A stretch of 64,000 nt of DNA from Lachnospiraceae bacterium (GTDB lineage: Bacteria; Bacillota; Clostridia; Lachnospirales; Lachnospiraceae): assembly GCA_015057825.1 (NCBI GenBank), contig SVDN01000006.1, positions 736 through 64,735 on the forward strand, read 5' to 3'. Below are positions 17,016-26,235 of the stretch, one piece after another. Position 1 is the first letter of the stretch, and every line of letters begins with the position of its first letter. The notes beneath the pieces were generated by a model, which was not told the origin of the DNA, ran no database searches, and worked only from the letters and a program-made list of their open reading frames with translations. The position numbers were made by a program, and so were the translations under genes.

Positions 17016-18704
17016 ATGACAGTAATTGGAACAGTAATAGAAGGGAAATATGAAATCCTCAGAGAAATTGGAAGAGGCGGAATGAGCGTTGTGTATCTTG
17101 CGATGGACACGCATTTAAATAAGCAGTGGGCTGTAAAAGAAATCAGAAAAAGAGGAAACGGAAGAAATGACGAGGTTATAATAAACAGTTTGCTGGTTGA
17201 AGCAAACATGATGAAAAGATTAGATCATCCTGCATTGCCCAGGATAGTAGATATTATCGAAAATGGCGAAACAATCTATGTAATCATGGATTATATAGAA
17301 GGAGAGTCTTTAGATAGGATTCTAAAAGAATACGGAAAACAACCTGAAGAAAAGGTCATTAGCTGGTCTAAGCAGTTATGTGACGTATTATCCTATCTTC
17401 ATTCACAAAAACCCCCAATCATATATAGAGATATGAAACCGGCAAACATCATGCTTAAGCCGGAAGGCAACGTAAAAATAATAGATTTTGGGATTGCAAG
17501 GGAATATAAAGAACAAAATCTCACGGACACGACTGTGCTTGGAACAAAGGGTTATGCTCCACCGGAGCAATATAGCGGTCAAACTGATGCAAGGTCGGAT
17601 ATTTTTGCGTTGGGAATGACCATGCATCATTTGCTTACCGGAGTGGACCCGAGAGGCGGAACCCCTTATGAACCGGTAAGAAATTTAAATCCGGATATAT
17701 CTGAAGGGCTGGAAGTAATAATTGACAAATGTGTTCAACCGGCAAGTGAAAACAGATACCAAAACTGTGCAGAACTTCTTTATGATTTTGAACATCCTGA
17801 TTTGATTACAAAAGGGTACAAGAAAAATCAAAAAAGAAAGTTGACGTCTTTTATAGCTATGCTAGTGTTGACAATTGGACTCATAACAACGGGAGTTTTA
17901 TGCAAATATGTGTCAACAAGTATGAATAATAGTACATATGAGGCTTTAGTTTCGGTCATGGATTCCACAAGCCTTGAAGAAAAAATTGAAAGCTATAAAG
18001 ATGCAATAAAGATATATCCGGCAGATACGACAGCCTACATGAAAATGGTGGAGGCTTACGAAAATGAAGGTAATTTTTCAAAGAATGAAAATGATGAGTT
18101 GCTGGCAGTTTATAATGCAAACAAATCACAATTTGACAGCAGCGGAGAGGACTTATTTATACTCAATTATAAAATTGGTATGATGTATTTCAATTATTAC
18201 ACCTCCGATGATGGAAGCGAAAATTTTGCTGTAAGGGTACAAAAGGCATTTCCGTTTTTTGAGTCAAATCATTTGAATTCTGATTTGAGTGAAGAGTTTG
18301 AGAACGCGGAATTATCTGAATGCTATTATCAAATATGCTTGTTTTATAAAGAATATATTTTTAACTCAACAAATGTAGAAGAGGCATCTAAAAGTGATTA
18401 TGACGCTGTGCTTGAAGTGCTAAATGCTGAAGTTGAAAAGCTTAATGAAGAGGGAGCATACGATCAATTAACTCTTTACAACAGCATATTTATGTTGATG
18501 TATGATCAGAGATTAAATATGGTTTCGGTAAATGTTGATAAAGGAAAAATCTTGGATATTCTTGATGAGGTTTATGAAAAAACGGCTAATCTTAATGTAC
18601 AAAAAGAACAATCTAAAAAGCTTAAAAAAGAGATAATTGATAATTACGAAGTGTATAGACAGGCAGTAGAAAGAGCCTACGAGAATGAGGAAATGAGGAA
18701 ATAG
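17016..18704 (+). CDS. Membrane Ser/Thr protein kinase without PASTA domains
   Basis: 562 residues from the ATG at 17016. An earlier ATG at 16959 would add an Arg/Gln-rich stretch that the family lacks; neither start has a strong ribosome site. Kinase motifs: GRGGMSVVY (P-loop), WAVKEI (catalytic Lys), IIYRDMKPANIM (YRD replacing HRD), IDFGIA and TKGYAPPEQY. A single transmembrane segment (about residues 283-303) follows the kinase domain. The ~250-residue outer part is helical, has no PASTA repeats and resembles TPR-like packing. This gives a cytosolic kinase with an unrecognised external sensor. It lies between its probable phosphatase and a Thr-rich membrane protein, a plausible substrate. 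Confidence 0.9.
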   Translation: MTVIGTVIEGKYEILREIGRGGMSVVYLAMDTHLNKQWAVKEIRKRGNGRNDEVIINSLLVEANMMKRLDHPALPRIVDIIENGETIYVIMDYIEGESLDRILKEYGKQPEEKVISWSKQLCDVLSYLHSQKPPIIYRDMKPANIMLKPEGNVKIIDFGIAREYKEQNLTDTTVLGTKGYAPPEQYSGQTDARSDIFALGMTMHHLLTGVDPRGGTPYEPVRNLNPDISEGLEVIIDKCVQPASENRYQNCAELLYDFEHPDLITKGYKKNQKRKLTSFIAMLVLTIGLITTGVLCKYVSTSMNNSTYEALVSVMDSTSLEEKIESYKDAIKIYPADTTAYMKMVEAYENEGNFSKNENDELLAVYNANKSQFDSSGEDLFILNYKIGMMYFNYYTSDDGSENFAVRVQKAFPFFESNHLNSDLSEEFENAELSECYYQICLFYKEYIFNSTNVEEASKSDYDAVLEVLNAEVEKLNEEGAYDQLTLYNSIFMLMYDQRLNMVSVNVDKGKILDILDEVYEKTANLNVQKEQSKKLKKEIIDNYEVYRQAVERAYENEEMRK

Positions 18705-18705
18705 T

Positions 18706-19233
18706 ATGGCGCAGACAATAAGTACAATATCAGATATAGCATTTGTTGCGGCAATTATTACGGCAATAATTGCAATTGTGTTATTTTTCAGATTTAAAAT
18801 ACCAAGGGTTATCAGCGAATTGTCCGGCAGAACTTCAAAAAGATCAATTGAAGAAATCAGAAAAAGTAATGAAGATAAGCATAAGGCTTTACAGAATTCG
18901 AAAGTTGATTTAGATGTTCAGCATGTTAAAAAACAAGCAGATAGTGTTGTACAGCAGCAAGAAGAAACAAGCTTGCTTGAAGAAACAGACATTCTTGGTG
19001 AAACTGATATAACAGCAGGTACGACTTTGCTTGAAGAAACAGAAATTTTGGAAGAAACAACCATAATTTCCGAAGACGATGGAACAACATTACTATCTGA
19101 ATTATCAGATGACGAACCTTTTAATGATGAGACGGACATTTTGGATTCGTTGCAAGATAATAGTTCGCTTAATAAGAAAAAAATAGAGATTATTGAAGAT
19201 ATAACAATAACAAATACAGAAGAAACAATATGA
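18706..19233 (+). CDS. Single-span membrane protein with Thr/Glu-rich cytosolic tail
   Basis: 175 residues, not recognised as a named family. One transmembrane segment (about residues 10-29) is followed by a basic stretch and a strongly acidic tail (about 85-150). The tail repeats a short pattern: EETDILGETDI, LLEETEILEETT and DETDILDS, that is Thr followed three residues later by Leu or Ile. This spacing resembles FHA-domain ligands (phospho-Thr, +3 Leu/Ile). The gene starts 1 bp after the kinase stop, and an FHA protein and EssC are encoded downstream. A scaffold phosphorylated by the kinase and read by FHA domains is a reasonable inference. The stop overlaps an ATG at 19230 in the next reading frame. 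Confidence 0.6.
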   Translation: MAQTISTISDIAFVAAIITAIIAIVLFFRFKIPRVISELSGRTSKRSIEEIRKSNEDKHKALQNSKVDLDVQHVKKQADSVVQQQEETSLLEETDILGETDITAGTTLLEETEILEETTIISEDDGTTLLSELSDDEPFNDETDILDSLQDNSSLNKKKIEIIEDITITNTEETI

Positions 19234-19259
19234 TAAAAAAGTCAAGGAAGGATATAAGG

Positions 19260-22200
19260 ATGAAAAGATTAAAAATATTGAACAAGGTTTTGGCGGTTGT
19301 GTTAATAGCAGTAGTTGTGATGCTATTACTTCCGATAAATGGTTTAGCGGTGCTTGCAGAAACCGCTAGAAATCAAAATGTATTTACCTTTGTTGTTAAG
19401 GATGAGGATAACTATCCTTTAGCTAATGCTGTGATTAGGATAGAAAATGAGACACATAATATAAACATAGAAACTATAACAGACAGTTTTGGAGAAGCTG
19501 CGGTTAGTGAATTTACAGAACTTTCCGGCGACGATGATATAGATAGTATAACCTGTGATTATACTATTGAAAAAGACGGGTACAAAAAGAAAACAGGAAC
19601 GATTAGCGCAAGTGATGATGAGTCGGATTCATGGAAAGGAAATGAGGAGATAGTTTTAGATGAAAAGGAAGCGCAAAATAGCTTAACTTTCAATGTAACC
19701 AACCCTGATGAAATTGTATTCTCGAACGTTACGGCAGAAAATGTCTACACAAATGTTGCAACGGGTGGTTCGGGAGAAGGCAATATAGTTTACAGAGTTA
19801 ATAACACAAATCTAGCAACTGTAGATAGTGAAGGAAAGGTGACTATAAAACATGCGGGAACTATTATAGTTACAGCTCAAAAAGAGGGCGATGGAAATTA
19901 TAAGGCGTCAGAGCCTGTTCAGTATACTTTAAATGTAACAAAAGGGACACAAAAGACATTGGAGTTTAATCAGGAATCACCGGAAGCAATCGTTTATGGA
20001 GAAAGTTTTACCAATACAGTAAAAGGAGGCTCCGGAACCGGCACTGTGACATATAGTATAAAAAGTGGTAATGCAAATGTAAATTCCGGTGGAACGGTTA
20101 CTCCGTTAGGAGCAGGAACAATTGTAGTTGAAGCAAAGAAAGCAGCAGATTCAGATTACAATGAATCAAATACCGCAGAATATACTTTGGTTGTTAATAG
20201 GGCAAATCAACTTCAGCTGTTTTTTGAAAAAATCAGCAATTTGTTACTGAAATATCCTTTTAGATTTTTGAATGCTGCCTTGGGTGGTTCGGGAACCGGT
20301 AATGTAACATATGAAGTTTTGTCGGGAAACGCATCGGTAGATGATAACGGAACAATTACACCATCAGGTGCCGGTGAAGTTGTTGTTCAAGCTGTAAAAG
20401 AAGGGGATGCAAATTATAATGAGTCATCACCTATAACATATACATTGGTTGTTGAAAAAGGAAATCAGCCGGATTTAACATTTAGCAAAAACAGATATGA
20501 TGTTTATTACGGTGTAACGAGTGTGGATATTGATGCTGAGGGAGGCTCAAACGAGACACCGAGTATTGAATACAGTATTGTAAGCGGTTTTGATATAGGA
20601 ACGATAGACTCTCGTAGCGGAGAAATAAGGCTCAATTCAGGAAAAACCGGGACAATCGTTGTTAAGGCAACAAAACCGGGGAATGATAACTGGAATGCGG
20701 TATCAAATACAGTGAATGTGGTTGTAAGCACGGATAAGACGATAGAAGGAAAATATTCACTAATCGGAGATAAACTATTTCCTGACTCGCAATGGTATAC
20801 ATCCAATGTCGTAATCACACCTGAGAGCGGATTTTGGATTAATACGAATAACAGTTTTGGAGGTTGGACCACTGATTTAAGTAAATACACGATTAGTGTA
20901 GAAAGCGATTCAAACAATTTTGGCAATATTTACTTAAGAAGGATGTCTGATGGAGCAATAAGCGAAGCTTCTACGATTCCATTGGTGAAAATTGATAAGA
21001 CAGCACCGGTAATTGACATTAGTTATATAAATACAAATATTGTAGCTTCTGATGTTGGAGGCATGGATTTTTATGATGCTTCACAAACTGCTGTAATTAC
21101 GGTTACGGAAAAGAACTTCAATGCAAGCGAAACAAATGTAAATATAACTGCGACAGATGCAATGGGAAACAATTTGCCACAAGGGGCATATATAATGTCA
21201 ACATGGTCAAAAGATCAAGGTACAGATCAATATGTTATGACGGTTGATTTCGCAATGGATGGAAATTATTCACTATCCGTAGCAACAACTGACATGGCAG
21301 GTCACACTTCAAACACACCGGTAAAAAGTTTTGTAATTGATACCGCAATACAGGCACCGACTATTATGGTTAACGGCAAAGAAGGTAATGGCATGGCCTT
21401 CAAAGATGATGTTTCATTCTCTGTGAGCTTTACAGATGAAAATATAGATAATTATAATGTTAGTCTTGTTAAAAATGGTTTTGAAAATAGGGGAGTAGAT
21501 GTGACAGGTCAATACCTGCAGGGAATTGCAGTTGAAGGAACAACGGCAGTAGCTAGTTCGAATCTAATTGAAAAGCTCCCTGAAAACGATGGTATTTATA
21601 CATTAAGTGTATCATTTACCGATAAAGCAGGACATAGTGCGCAGAGCGAAACAACCTTTACGGTTAACAGATATGGTTCTGTCTATGAATATAGCGACTA
21701 TCTTTGGAGATTGATAGATGATGGTGGGGCTTATATCAAAAATGTGGATGATGATTTGTTAATAACGGAATATAATCCGTCACAGCTTGTAGAATCGTCG
21801 TTAAATATTGAGATAACAAAAGATGGAAAACCAATTGAAAATCCAAACATAAGTGTATCGCCGGAAGTTAACGGATTTGCACCCGTCGGAGCAAGCGGTT
21901 GGTATCAATATGAATATAAAATTGATAAAGATAACTTTATGACGGACGGAGTATATAAAATTGTTATATCTTCCGAAGATAGCACAGGAAATAGACCGGA
22001 AAATACCAACTATAAGGGAATGTCAATACTTTTTAGAGTGGATAGAACAAAACCGGAAATAACAAGTATTACGGGCTTGGAAGAAGATGTGATTAACGAA
22101 GATGTTAAAGAGGTTGCTTATATAGCATTTGATGCAATAGGACTTAAGTCAATAAAAGTATTTGTGGATGATGCTCAGGTGCAGGAAATAACCGATTTTT

Positions 22201-22493
22201 CTGCGGATATTAATAATTATGAGGGAAAATTTGAAATTGCCGAAAAAACCAAACGTCAGTCGGTAAAACTTGTGGTAACTGATTTGGCGGGAAATGTATT
22301 GGATACAAGCGATCCGACATTTAACAGTGCTTACAATTTTAACAGTGAGGTTTTGGTAACAACCAGTTCGTTTGCAAGATTTGTTCAAAATAAACTTGCT
22401 GTAGCGCTAACTATTGCAGGTACAGGAGCAGCTGTAGCAGTCGGAACGGGTTTGGCAATAAAACTAAAAAAAGCTAAGAAGTTAAATAAGTGA
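19260..22493 (+). CDS. Large surface protein with Ig-like repeats and C-terminal membrane anchor
   Basis: About 1077 residues. ATG 19260 has AAGGAAGG upstream; ATG 19230 overlaps the previous stop and is the alternative start. A signal peptide ends near VLAET. After a CNA-B/carboxypeptidase-like domain (about 40-130) come at least three bacterial Ig-like repeats of ~90 residues. They are recognised by GGSGxGxVTY, a TITPSGAG-type strand, and YNES...YTLVVxKGNQ. Longer Ig/Big-like modules follow to about residue 1030, such as the paired strands ending KSFVIDTAIQAPTI. The C-terminus is a single transmembrane helix plus a Lys-rich tail. There is no LPxTG. It projects from the cell; adhesion or support for the secretion machine is possible. 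It sits between the kinase group and the first WXG100 gene. Confidence 0.75.
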   Translation: MKRLKILNKVLAVVLIAVVVMLLLPINGLAVLAETARNQNVFTFVVKDEDNYPLANAVIRIENETHNINIETITDSFGEAAVSEFTELSGDDDIDSITCDYTIEKDGYKKKTGTISASDDESDSWKGNEEIVLDEKEAQNSLTFNVTNPDEIVFSNVTAENVYTNVATGGSGEGNIVYRVNNTNLATVDSEGKVTIKHAGTIIVTAQKEGDGNYKASEPVQYTLNVTKGTQKTLEFNQESPEAIVYGESFTNTVKGGSGTGTVTYSIKSGNANVNSGGTVTPLGAGTIVVEAKKAADSDYNESNTAEYTLVVNRANQLQLFFEKISNLLLKYPFRFLNAALGGSGTGNVTYEVLSGNASVDDNGTITPSGAGEVVVQAVKEGDANYNESSPITYTLVVEKGNQPDLTFSKNRYDVYYGVTSVDIDAEGGSNETPSIEYSIVSGFDIGTIDSRSGEIRLNSGKTGTIVVKATKPGNDNWNAVSNTVNVVVSTDKTIEGKYSLIGDKLFPDSQWYTSNVVITPESGFWINTNNSFGGWTTDLSKYTISVESDSNNFGNIYLRRMSDGAISEASTIPLVKIDKTAPVIDISYINTNIVASDVGGMDFYDASQTAVITVTEKNFNASETNVNITATDAMGNNLPQGAYIMSTWSKDQGTDQYVMTVDFAMDGNYSLSVATTDMAGHTSNTPVKSFVIDTAIQAPTIMVNGKEGNGMAFKDDVSFSVSFTDENIDNYNVSLVKNGFENRGVDVTGQYLQGIAVEGTTAVASSNLIEKLPENDGIYTLSVSFTDKAGHSAQSETTFTVNRYGSVYEYSDYLWRLIDDGGAYIKNVDDDLLITEYNPSQLVESSLNIEITKDGKPIENPNISVSPEVNGFAPVGASGWYQYEYKIDKDNFMTDGVYKIVISSEDSTGNRPENTNYKGMSILFRVDRTKPEITSITGLEEDVINEDVKEVAYIAFDAIGLKSIKVFVDDAQVQEITDFSADINNYEGKFEIAEKTKRQSVKLVVTDLAGNVLDTSDPTFNSAYNFNSEVLVTTSSFARFVQNKLAVALTIAGTGAAVAVGTGLAIKLKKAKKLNK

Positions 22494-22545
22494 TGTTAGC
22501 TGAATATTCAGTTTGCATATAAACAATAAAAATGGAGGTGAAACA

Positions 22546-22839
22546 ATGGCAGGACAAATCAGAATCACACCTGATCAAATGAGAGACAGAGCCAATCAAT
22601 ATCGCGTCGAGGCTGATAATGTAAATGCAGTAATAGCGAAAATGGATTCTCTGCTTGAACAGCTACAGAGTGAGTGGGAAGGTTCTGCAAGTGAATCTTA
22701 TGCAGTTCGCTATGGTGAATTAAAGCCGGGATTCATGAAAGCAGAAGAATTGATTAGAGAAATTGCCGCAGCACTTGATTCGACAGCGCAGATTGTTGAA
22801 GAAACAGATGCAAGTATTGCAGGACAGTTTAGAGGCTAA
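22546..22839 (+). CDS. WXG100 family protein (EsxA-like)
   Basis: 97 residues from ATG 22546 (GGAGGTG at 22534-22540). A TTG-started longer frame is less likely. It has two helices joined by a turn, SEWEGSASESY, in which W-E-G is the WXG motif at about residue 43. Length, the helix-turn-helix build and the C-terminal DASIAGQF segment fit WXG100 proteins, which form antiparallel dimers and are exported by, and needed for, T7SS. It is the first secreted component of the island. Confidence 0.92.
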   Translation: MAGQIRITPDQMRDRANQYRVEADNVNAVIAKMDSLLEQLQSEWEGSASESYAVRYGELKPGFMKAEELIREIAAALDSTAQIVEETDASIAGQFRG

Positions 22840-22922
22840 TCTGAATATGTGCCGAACTCCCGTTGAAATAATTGAGAGTGCGGGAGTTCGGTATATTAAC
22901 AAAAGTAAAAAGGGAATAATCT

Positions 22923-24989
22923 ATGGAAAACTATAAAATAAAATATACGTCCATGTATGATTTTTACGGAAAAGCAATGAGTAAAACCGCACAGTGGTTG
23001 AATAGTTTAGAACAAATTGGGGCATCAATAAATCAGTTTACAGGTATGGACAGCTTTAAAGGTCAGGCTGCAGACAGTATGAAACAGTACTTTAGCGAAG
23101 TACACGGAACAATACTGACAAGCCTGGAATATTTGATAAATGAATACAGAAGCCGCTTGGCGATGTATGTCAACGGCTACAGAAATATAGATTCAGATAT
23201 ATACAGCGTATTGCCAAGGCAGTCACTTAAACAAGTAAAGAAAAGTATGCAATGGCTATATAGTTATGTTGAAGAAAAGAAAAATGAAGCAGAGAAAATC
23301 CTTGACGAGGTAAGGGATATAGTTGACATACCGGGAGTTTCAACATATCAGCTTGAAGTAGAGATCGAGTCGGTATCAAATCGTATAACGGCATTGGACA
23401 AGGCTATAATAGATTACGAAAGCCAAGCAATGACATCAGTAAACAAGTTAGAAGAAATAATAGAATCTGCATTAAATATGTTGTCAAAAATGCAACAATC
23501 AGGGAGGGATATATCGGGGTATCAAAGCGGAGACATATTAAAAAATGAGGAAATGCTTAGCCTAATAGCCAGAGTGCAGGAGAGTTTTTCATTTCTAAAG
23601 ATAAATAGTGAAGTTGTAAAAGAAGCACAGGAAAATATAGAAAAAGTATTTGAAAAATATCACGAAGACTACTTGGCTGCATTGGATGCAAAAGAAAAAG
23701 AGGCAGTAAGCGAGATATGCGCAGCAATAGCTTCGATAGTGATAGGAACAATGGCAGTGATATTTACAGCGGGAGCGGCAACGCCGTTGGTCATACCGGC
23801 AGTAGTAGCAGGGACTTCAAGTATAGCTTATGGAATAAGCAATATAACGGAAGGAGCTCAGGATTTATACTATGCAAATATAGGAGATTTGAAAACAGAA
23901 GCGTTTAATCCTATAAGGGACACCCTGTTTGGAGGAAATGAGAAACTATATAACATGTGGGGAAGCCTAAGTCAGACAACAGCAGCAGTAGTGGTTCCCG
24001 TGGGACAATTAAACAAAGCGATAAGCGGAGCAAGCAACCTAAGCACAGGAGATATTATATCTTTGGCTGGGAAAGAGATGTTAAGAGATGTCGGACTTGA
24101 TACCGCTACAGGAATGATTACTGAAAATATAGGTCAAAAACTTAACCTCGATGGTCCCGAAATGCTGACATTTGGTCTGCTTGGAGATGTTATTATAAAT
24201 GCCGGTGTGGGAAGCGTAGCAAAAGGTATATATAATGCATCAGAGCATGTCAATGATCATGTTATAAAATCAGCAGCCATATATGTAGATCAAATGTTTA
24301 TTGATAATAATATATCAAGAAGTAGTTTAGAAGAACTGACATCGCCGGTTATAAGAGATGTAATAGACAAACATGGGATAAGTTTGGAACACTTTTCAAG
24401 CCTTATGAATCCGAATAAAGAACTCAGTGTATCGGAAAAAGCTTTAGTAAGTGAGGTAAGACAAGAAATTGGTTTGCCGCAGGAAGGGACAATGATAACG
24501 AAGATAATACCTGAAGATGAGATAAATAATTATTTATATTTGCCTTATGATTACAATGAGGTAAGAGGTTATATTACGTCTGATGAGCATTCCATGTACT
24601 TAATAGGCTTTGATAAGGTTTATGAAGGAAATAGGCTGGATTATGATGGAACAAAATTTAAAATTGATAAAGGGATTGACGGAATAGCGGAATCAATTGG
24701 AAGCAGGGATAAAGTTTATGGAAAAATCAATTTTGTTCTACAGAAGGAAGATGTTGTGACATGGACAGTAACACAAGACCCGAATCCGAACGATCCGTAT
24801 ACAGCAAGAGGATTTACAGGAAGCAATAATACAGTGTTGCCTGAGCAACTAATACCTAAAGAAACCCCACATATGTTAATGAATGGTGATGTATTAACAA
24901 TCCATGATGCTGATAGTGGAGTGATATTGAAAAGATTCATTTATGATATAGATGATGGTTGGATAATGGTTTACGGAGGTAATAAGTAG
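22923..24989 (+). CDS. LXG-domain polymorphic toxin (T7SS effector)
   Basis: 688 residues. Residues 1 to about 215 are helical and match an LXG-type targeting domain (MYDFYGKAMSKTAQWL; FKGQAADSMKQYFSEVHG; LPRQSLKQVKKSMQWL). A Gly/Ala-rich hydrophobic stretch (about 265-310) and a middle domain follow, as in other LXG toxins. The C-terminal ~200 residues are the toxin module. They contain EINNYLYLPYDYNEVRGYIT and end GWIMVYGGNK; I do not recognise the fold or a catalytic motif. The next gene starts 1 bp later and is the likely immunity gene. A 95-bp scar of a second copy of this toxin lies just behind that gene. Confidence 0.85.
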   Translation: MENYKIKYTSMYDFYGKAMSKTAQWLNSLEQIGASINQFTGMDSFKGQAADSMKQYFSEVHGTILTSLEYLINEYRSRLAMYVNGYRNIDSDIYSVLPRQSLKQVKKSMQWLYSYVEEKKNEAEKILDEVRDIVDIPGVSTYQLEVEIESVSNRITALDKAIIDYESQAMTSVNKLEEIIESALNMLSKMQQSGRDISGYQSGDILKNEEMLSLIARVQESFSFLKINSEVVKEAQENIEKVFEKYHEDYLAALDAKEKEAVSEICAAIASIVIGTMAVIFTAGAATPLVIPAVVAGTSSIAYGISNITEGAQDLYYANIGDLKTEAFNPIRDTLFGGNEKLYNMWGSLSQTTAAVVVPVGQLNKAISGASNLSTGDIISLAGKEMLRDVGLDTATGMITENIGQKLNLDGPEMLTFGLLGDVIINAGVGSVAKGIYNASEHVNDHVIKSAAIYVDQMFIDNNISRSSLEELTSPVIRDVIDKHGISLEHFSSLMNPNKELSVSEKALVSEVRQEIGLPQEGTMITKIIPEDEINNYLYLPYDYNEVRGYITSDEHSMYLIGFDKVYEGNRLDYDGTKFKIDKGIDGIAESIGSRDKVYGKINFVLQKEDVVTWTVTQDPNPNDPYTARGFTGSNNTVLPEQLIPKETPHMLMNGDVLTIHDADSGVILKRFIYDIDDGWIMVYGGNK

Positions 24990-24990
24990 C

Positions 24991-25497
24991 ATGATATGTA
25001 AGTATAAAGGAACTAGATATAAAGCAACAATTAGAGATGAAGAGGTTTTAATAATAAGCAAAGAAGAGAGAGAAGGCTTTGTAAATTATATAAATGTTGT
25101 TGGAAGGAAAAGTAAAACTTCGTTTATGAAAGTGTTAGATAAATCGGAAATAGAATCGCTATATCATGAAAGGATTTATTTTCAATATAAAGGAATGGTT
25201 CTTACGGCCGGAGGAATAAATAAAAGAGGCATAGATGAAAATAGTTTTTTAGTTTTTGGGGCCACGGAAAAACAAGCACGAGAATATGGTTTTAAAGGAA
25301 ATTTCCGTGATGGATATGAAAGATTTATTAAGCTGGAAGAAATAGAAAGAATAATAGTAAAGAAGACGCCGGTAAAAGGTTTTGAGGAGTTCTTTAACGT
25401 AGAAGAAACCGAAGTGGTGGAAAAAGAAAACGTGAAAGAGTGGATAAAACTTGCAGCAAGCTTGCAAAAGGATCCAAGAGACCGAGAATGGCCTTGA
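24991..25497 (+). CDS. Probable immunity protein for the LXG toxin
   Basis: 168 residues, soluble, no recognised domain. It begins MICKYKGTRYKATI, has a mixed beta/alpha pattern and an acidic C-terminal part. GGAGGT at 24977-24982 gives a good start, overlapping the end of the toxin gene. Assignment as immunity rests on position (1 bp after the toxin stop) and on the lack of secretion signals, as expected for neutralising a toxin in the cytosol. It ends at the toxin-derived scar. Confidence 0.6.
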   Translation: MICKYKGTRYKATIRDEEVLIISKEEREGFVNYINVVGRKSKTSFMKVLDKSEIESLYHERIYFQYKGMVLTAGGINKRGIDENSFLVFGATEKQAREYGFKGNFRDGYERFIKLEEIERIIVKKTPVKGFEEFFNVEETEVVEKENVKEWIKLAASLQKDPRDREWP

Positions 25498-25584
25498 TTA
25501 CGAAAGCCAAGCAATGACATCAATAAACAAGCCGGAAGAAATAATAGATTAAAAATCCATGATGCTGATAGCGGAAGCATATTG
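25496..25584 (+). pseudogene. Remnant of a second LXG toxin copy
   Basis: 25496-25547 matches 23412-23463 in the LXG domain at 48 of 52 positions. 25554-25584 matches 24899-24929 near the toxin 3' end at 27 of 31. The two matches lie in the same order, 6 bp apart instead of about 1.4 kb. This is what remains of a duplicated toxin gene after a large internal deletion. Not translated. Confidence 0.85.
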
Positions 25585-25609
25585 GATATGAAGAAGGGTG
25601 ACTATAATT

Positions 25610-25897
25610 ATGAATTATAAAGCAATTGATTATTTACCTTTGGGCAGTGTGGTATTGCTAAAGGGCAGTGAACAAAAAGTAATTATTATTGGAAGAGGAC
25701 TTTTGACAACATCAGTAAACAGTCAGATGTTCAAGGATTACGGAGGGGTGTTGTACCCATATGGAATTATAGGAGAAAACATCATGTTTTTTAACCATAA
25801 TGATATAGAAAAAGTTGTATTCAAAGGATATAAAGATGAAGTGGACAGCAGTTTTGTGGGAAAAATAAATGATACTGCTTCTAAAATTGAATTATAA
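25610..25897 (+). CDS. DUF4176 family T7SS accessory protein
   Basis: 95 residues from ATG 25610; a GTG four codons upstream is the alternative. The sequence IDYLPLGSVVLLKGSEQKVIIIGRG is the DUF4176 signature (LPxGSVVxLK...IxGR), followed by YPYGIIGENIMFFNHNDIEKVV. DUF4176 genes accompany LXG toxins in many Bacillota and are thought to help pre-secretion handling. Its position right behind a toxin-immunity pair fits. Confidence 0.8.
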   Translation: MNYKAIDYLPLGSVVLLKGSEQKVIIIGRGLLTTSVNSQMFKDYGGVLYPYGIIGENIMFFNHNDIEKVVFKGYKDEVDSSFVGKINDTASKIEL

Positions 25898-25929
25898 ACC
25901 ATGCATTAAAAGAAGAAGGTGAAGTTCGT

Positions 25930-26202
25930 ATGGCAAACGAGTTGAAAATTAACAAGGTGGGATATGCGTATGTATACAATAATATGGTAAATGCGAGTAC
26001 AGGTTTAAATGTAAACAGAGAACTTTGGTATAGCCAAGGAGAAAGAAGCGAAGCTTTTACAGGTTTTACAGCAAAAAAATTCAAAATGGAAACGTTAATG
26101 AGCGAGTATCGTGAATTGTTGTTTGAGGATGTAAAAGGGGTAGGAAAAACGGCAGAAGAGTTGACAAAGACAGATGAAATGTTATCCGAAAGCCTTAAGT
26201 AA
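25930..26202 (+). CDS. Small helical T7SS partner protein (Lap-like)
   Basis: 90 residues. It resembles the small WXG100-like proteins (DUF3130/TIGR04197-type) that bind LXG domains as targeting partners: a beta-like start, then two helices around NVNRELWYSQGERSEAFTGFTAKKFKMETL. It has no cysteine and no signal peptide. With the next gene it forms the pair of small proteins typically encoded beside LXG toxins. Family assignment is from size, pattern and position. Confidence 0.6.
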   Translation: MANELKINKVGYAYVYNNMVNASTGLNVNRELWYSQGERSEAFTGFTAKKFKMETLMSEYRELLFEDVKGVGKTAEELTKTDEMLSESLK

Positions 26203-26235
26203 GCCATGAAAAAGTAGGATTTGGAGGATGCAAAT

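Noticed and set aside
19700..20460. CRISPR-like periodic repeats
   Set aside because: The periodicity of ~270 bp is that of Ig-like protein domains; repeats are long, diverged and coding. No CRISPR array was found in the window.
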